Assembly: GCA_050743125.1 (NCBI GenBank) | Contig: JBOGEB010000117.1 | Location: 1 to 13,524 of the forward strand | Direction: 5' to 3' | DNA from: JBOGEB01 sp050743125 | Lineage (GTDB): Bacteria; Actinomycetota; Nitriliruptoria; Euzebyales; Egibacteraceae | Length of the DNA: 13,524 bases | Part shown: positions 12,288-13,524 of the stretch, piece by piece | Layout of the letters: every line of letters begins with the position of its first letter | Numbering within the stretch: position 1 is the first letter of the stretch | The notes under the pieces: model-generated | Databases searched by the model: none | Told to the model about the DNA's origin: nothing | The model's input: the letters and a program-made list of their open reading frames with translations, nothing else | Program-made: the position numbers and the translations under genes

Positions 12288-13295
12288 ATGAGCATTCGTG
12301 TTGGCATCAACGGGTTTGGGCGCATCGGGCGCAACTTCTACCGAGCGGCCCTCCAGTACGGTACGGATCTCGACATCGTCGGGGTCAACGACATCACGAG
12401 CAACGCCACCCTTGCGCACCTCCTACGCTACGACAGCATCCACGGGCGCTTCCCCGGAACGGTGGAGCTCGACGATCAGGGGCTCGTCGTCAACGGCAAG
12501 CAGATCGCGGTGTTCGCCGAGCGCAACCCGGCCGACCTGCCGTGGAAGGACCTGGGCGCCGACCTCGTGGTCGAGTCGACCGGCCTGTTCACGAATCGCG
12601 ACAAGGCCGCGCTTCATCTGGACGGCGGCGCGCGCAAGGTGATCATCTCGGCGCCCGCCACGGACGAGGACGTCACGATCGTCATGGGCGTCAACGAGGA
12701 CCAGTACGACCCGGCGACCCACGACGTGATCTCGAACGCGAGCTGCACGACGAACAGCGTCGTGCCGATGTCGAAGGTCATCGACGACAGCTTCGGCATC
12801 GAGCAGGGCTTCATGACGACGGTCCACGCGTACACGAACGACCAGGGCATACAGGACCAGCCGCACTCGGATCTCCGGCGCGCTCGTGCCGGCGCGCTGT
12901 CGATCATCCCGACCTCGACCGGGGCGGCGAAGGCGGCGTCGCTCGCGCTGCCGCAGCTCAAGGGCCGGCTGGACGGGCTCTCGCTCCGCGTGCCCGTGCC
13001 CGACGGGTCGGTCACCGACCTCGTGGTGGCGGTGGGTCAGGAGGTTACGGTCGACGCGGTCAACGCCGCGTTCCGGGCCGCGGCCGAGGGACCGATGCAA
13101 GGGATCATCGAGTACACGACGGATCCGATCGTGTCCCAGGACATCGTCGGCAACCCGCACAGCTGCATCCTCGACAGCCAAGCGACGATGGCGAGTGGCC
13201 GGATGCTGAAAGTGCTCGGCTGGTACGACAACGAGTGGGGCTACTCCTGCCGCCTGGTCGACCTTGCCAAGTACGTCGGGTCGCGCTTGTCGTGA
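12288..13295 (+). CDS. gap: Type I glyceraldehyde-3-phosphate dehydrogenase
   Basis: This 335-residue protein is the glycolytic enzyme that oxidises glyceraldehyde-3-phosphate to 1,3-bisphosphoglycerate. The NAD-binding I-N-G-F-G-R-I-G-R-N (7-16) and V-N-D (33-35) fit the NAD-dependent type. Catalytic C153 lies in S-N-A-S-C-T-T-N-S and H180 in T-V-H-A-Y-T-N-D-Q. The P-H-S-D-L-R-R-A-R and I-I-P-T-S-T-G-A-A-K runs and the C-terminal W-Y-D-N-E-W-G-Y-S are present. The family's usual T-T-N-C and P-T-T-T-G are T-T-N-S and P-T-S-T-G here, both tolerated variants. ATG 12288 is preferred over the longer frame from 11997, which lies inside yvcK. The stop overlaps pgk by GTGA. Confidence 0.97.
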   Translation: MSIRVGINGFGRIGRNFYRAALQYGTDLDIVGVNDITSNATLAHLLRYDSIHGRFPGTVELDDQGLVVNGKQIAVFAERNPADLPWKDLGADLVVESTGLFTNRDKAALHLDGGARKVIISAPATDEDVTIVMGVNEDQYDPATHDVISNASCTTNSVVPMSKVIDDSFGIEQGFMTTVHAYTNDQGIQDQPHSDLRRARAGALSIIPTSTGAAKAASLALPQLKGRLDGLSLRVPVPDGSVTDLVVAVGQEVTVDAVNAAFRAAAEGPMQGIIEYTTDPIVSQDIVGNPHSCILDSQATMASGRMLKVLGWYDNEWGYSCRLVDLAKYVGSRLS

Positions 13296-13524
13296 CCGAA
13301 GACGACGTTCCTGGCCTCGACGACCTTGACGCCGGCGGCCAGCGTGTGCTTGTCCGGGCGGACCTGAACGTCCCCCTGGAGCACGGGCGGGTCGCCGACG
13401 AGCTGCGTGTTGAGGAGTCGCTGCCGACGATCCGGTGTCTGCGCGAGGCGGGGGCGCGGGTGGTGGTGATGAGTCATCTCGGCCGGCCGAGGGGCAGGGT
13501 CGTGGAGGAGCTGCGGCTCGCGCC
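13292..13524 (+). CDS. pgk: Phosphoglycerate kinase, N-terminal part (truncated by window end)
   Basis: 77 codons are visible. V-L-V-R-A-D-L-N-V-P-L (18-28), the S-L-P-T-I stretch and V-V-V-M-S-H-L-G-R-P-R-G are the N-domain substrate-binding motifs of Pgk, which makes ATP from 1,3-bisphosphoglycerate. The GTG start overlaps the gap stop (GTGA), which suggests coupled translation and fits the gap-pgk(-tpi) order. The rest lies beyond the window. Confidence 0.95.
   Translation, partial: MTEDDVPGLDDLDAGGQRVLVRADLNVPLEHGRVADELRVEESLPTIRCLREAGARVVVMSHLGRPRGRVVEELRLA

Noticed and set aside
11048..12334. 428-codon minus-strand open frame
   Set aside because: Antisense to rapZ and yvcK, no recognisable domain or initiation signal.
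1..13524. tRNA, rRNA, CRISPR array, insertion sequence or phage attachment site
   Set aside because: No tRNA-like TTCRANYC arm with a matching acceptor stem, no regularly spaced repeats, and no transposase or integrase motifs were seen.

Overview
This is a GC-rich window whose third codon positions are mostly G or C. It is almost entirely chromosomal housekeeping and regulatory DNA of an actinobacterium (Actinomycetota). The evidence is a WhiB1-type iron-sulphur regulator, a PimB-type phosphatidylinositol mannoside mannosyltransferase, the uvrC-rapZ-yvcK-gap-pgk block, TANNNT promoters with short or absent leaders, and GTGA/ATGA start-stop overlaps. I cannot name a genus. The missing whiA and the unusual RapZ P-loop suggest a deep or uncommon lineage rather than Streptomyces or Mycobacterium.

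Layout. 1-35 (-): first codons of a divergent gene that runs off the window. 221-505 (+): whiB1-like. 457-852 (-): PerR/Fur-type repressor, overlapping whiB tail to tail. 963-1421 (+): degenerate stand-alone receiver domain, translationally coupled to trpD (1418-2500). A perfect 16-bp hairpin (2629-2665) closes this unit. 2796-3329: DUF309 protein, with two related palindromes upstream and a leaderless-type promoter. 3377-3625 and 3809-3997: two small proteins, each with paired CxxC motifs, separated by a 44-bp perfect palindrome. 4021-5316 and 5313-6431: M48 membrane metalloprotease and PimB-like mannosyltransferase, overlapping by ATGA. 6432-6880: the only long non-coding stretch, with an AT-rich island and possible RNA structure. 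6881-8323: two-helix membrane sensor with a histidine-kinase ATPase domain but no visible phospho-acceptor histidine domain. A second member of the palindrome family (8326-8363) follows. 8411-10318 uvrC, 10315-11175 rapZ, 11186-12202 yvcK, 12288-13295 gap, and 13292-end the start of pgk.

How the genes fit together. The right half joins nucleotide excision repair (uvrC) to envelope and carbon regulators (rapZ, yvcK) and lower glycolysis (gap, pgk). This is the well-known actinobacterial order, but without whiA. The left half pairs two redox-sensing regulators (WhiB, PerR-like) with tryptophan synthesis and, further on, phosphoinositide mannoside synthesis. No mobile element, CRISPR array, rRNA or tRNA was seen. 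The least explained items are the two covarying palindromes, the H-box-less kinase-like sensor with its Asn-Gly repeat linker, the acceptor-pocket-degenerate receiver, the paired palindromes before DUF309, and a coding-like in-frame tail after trpD.
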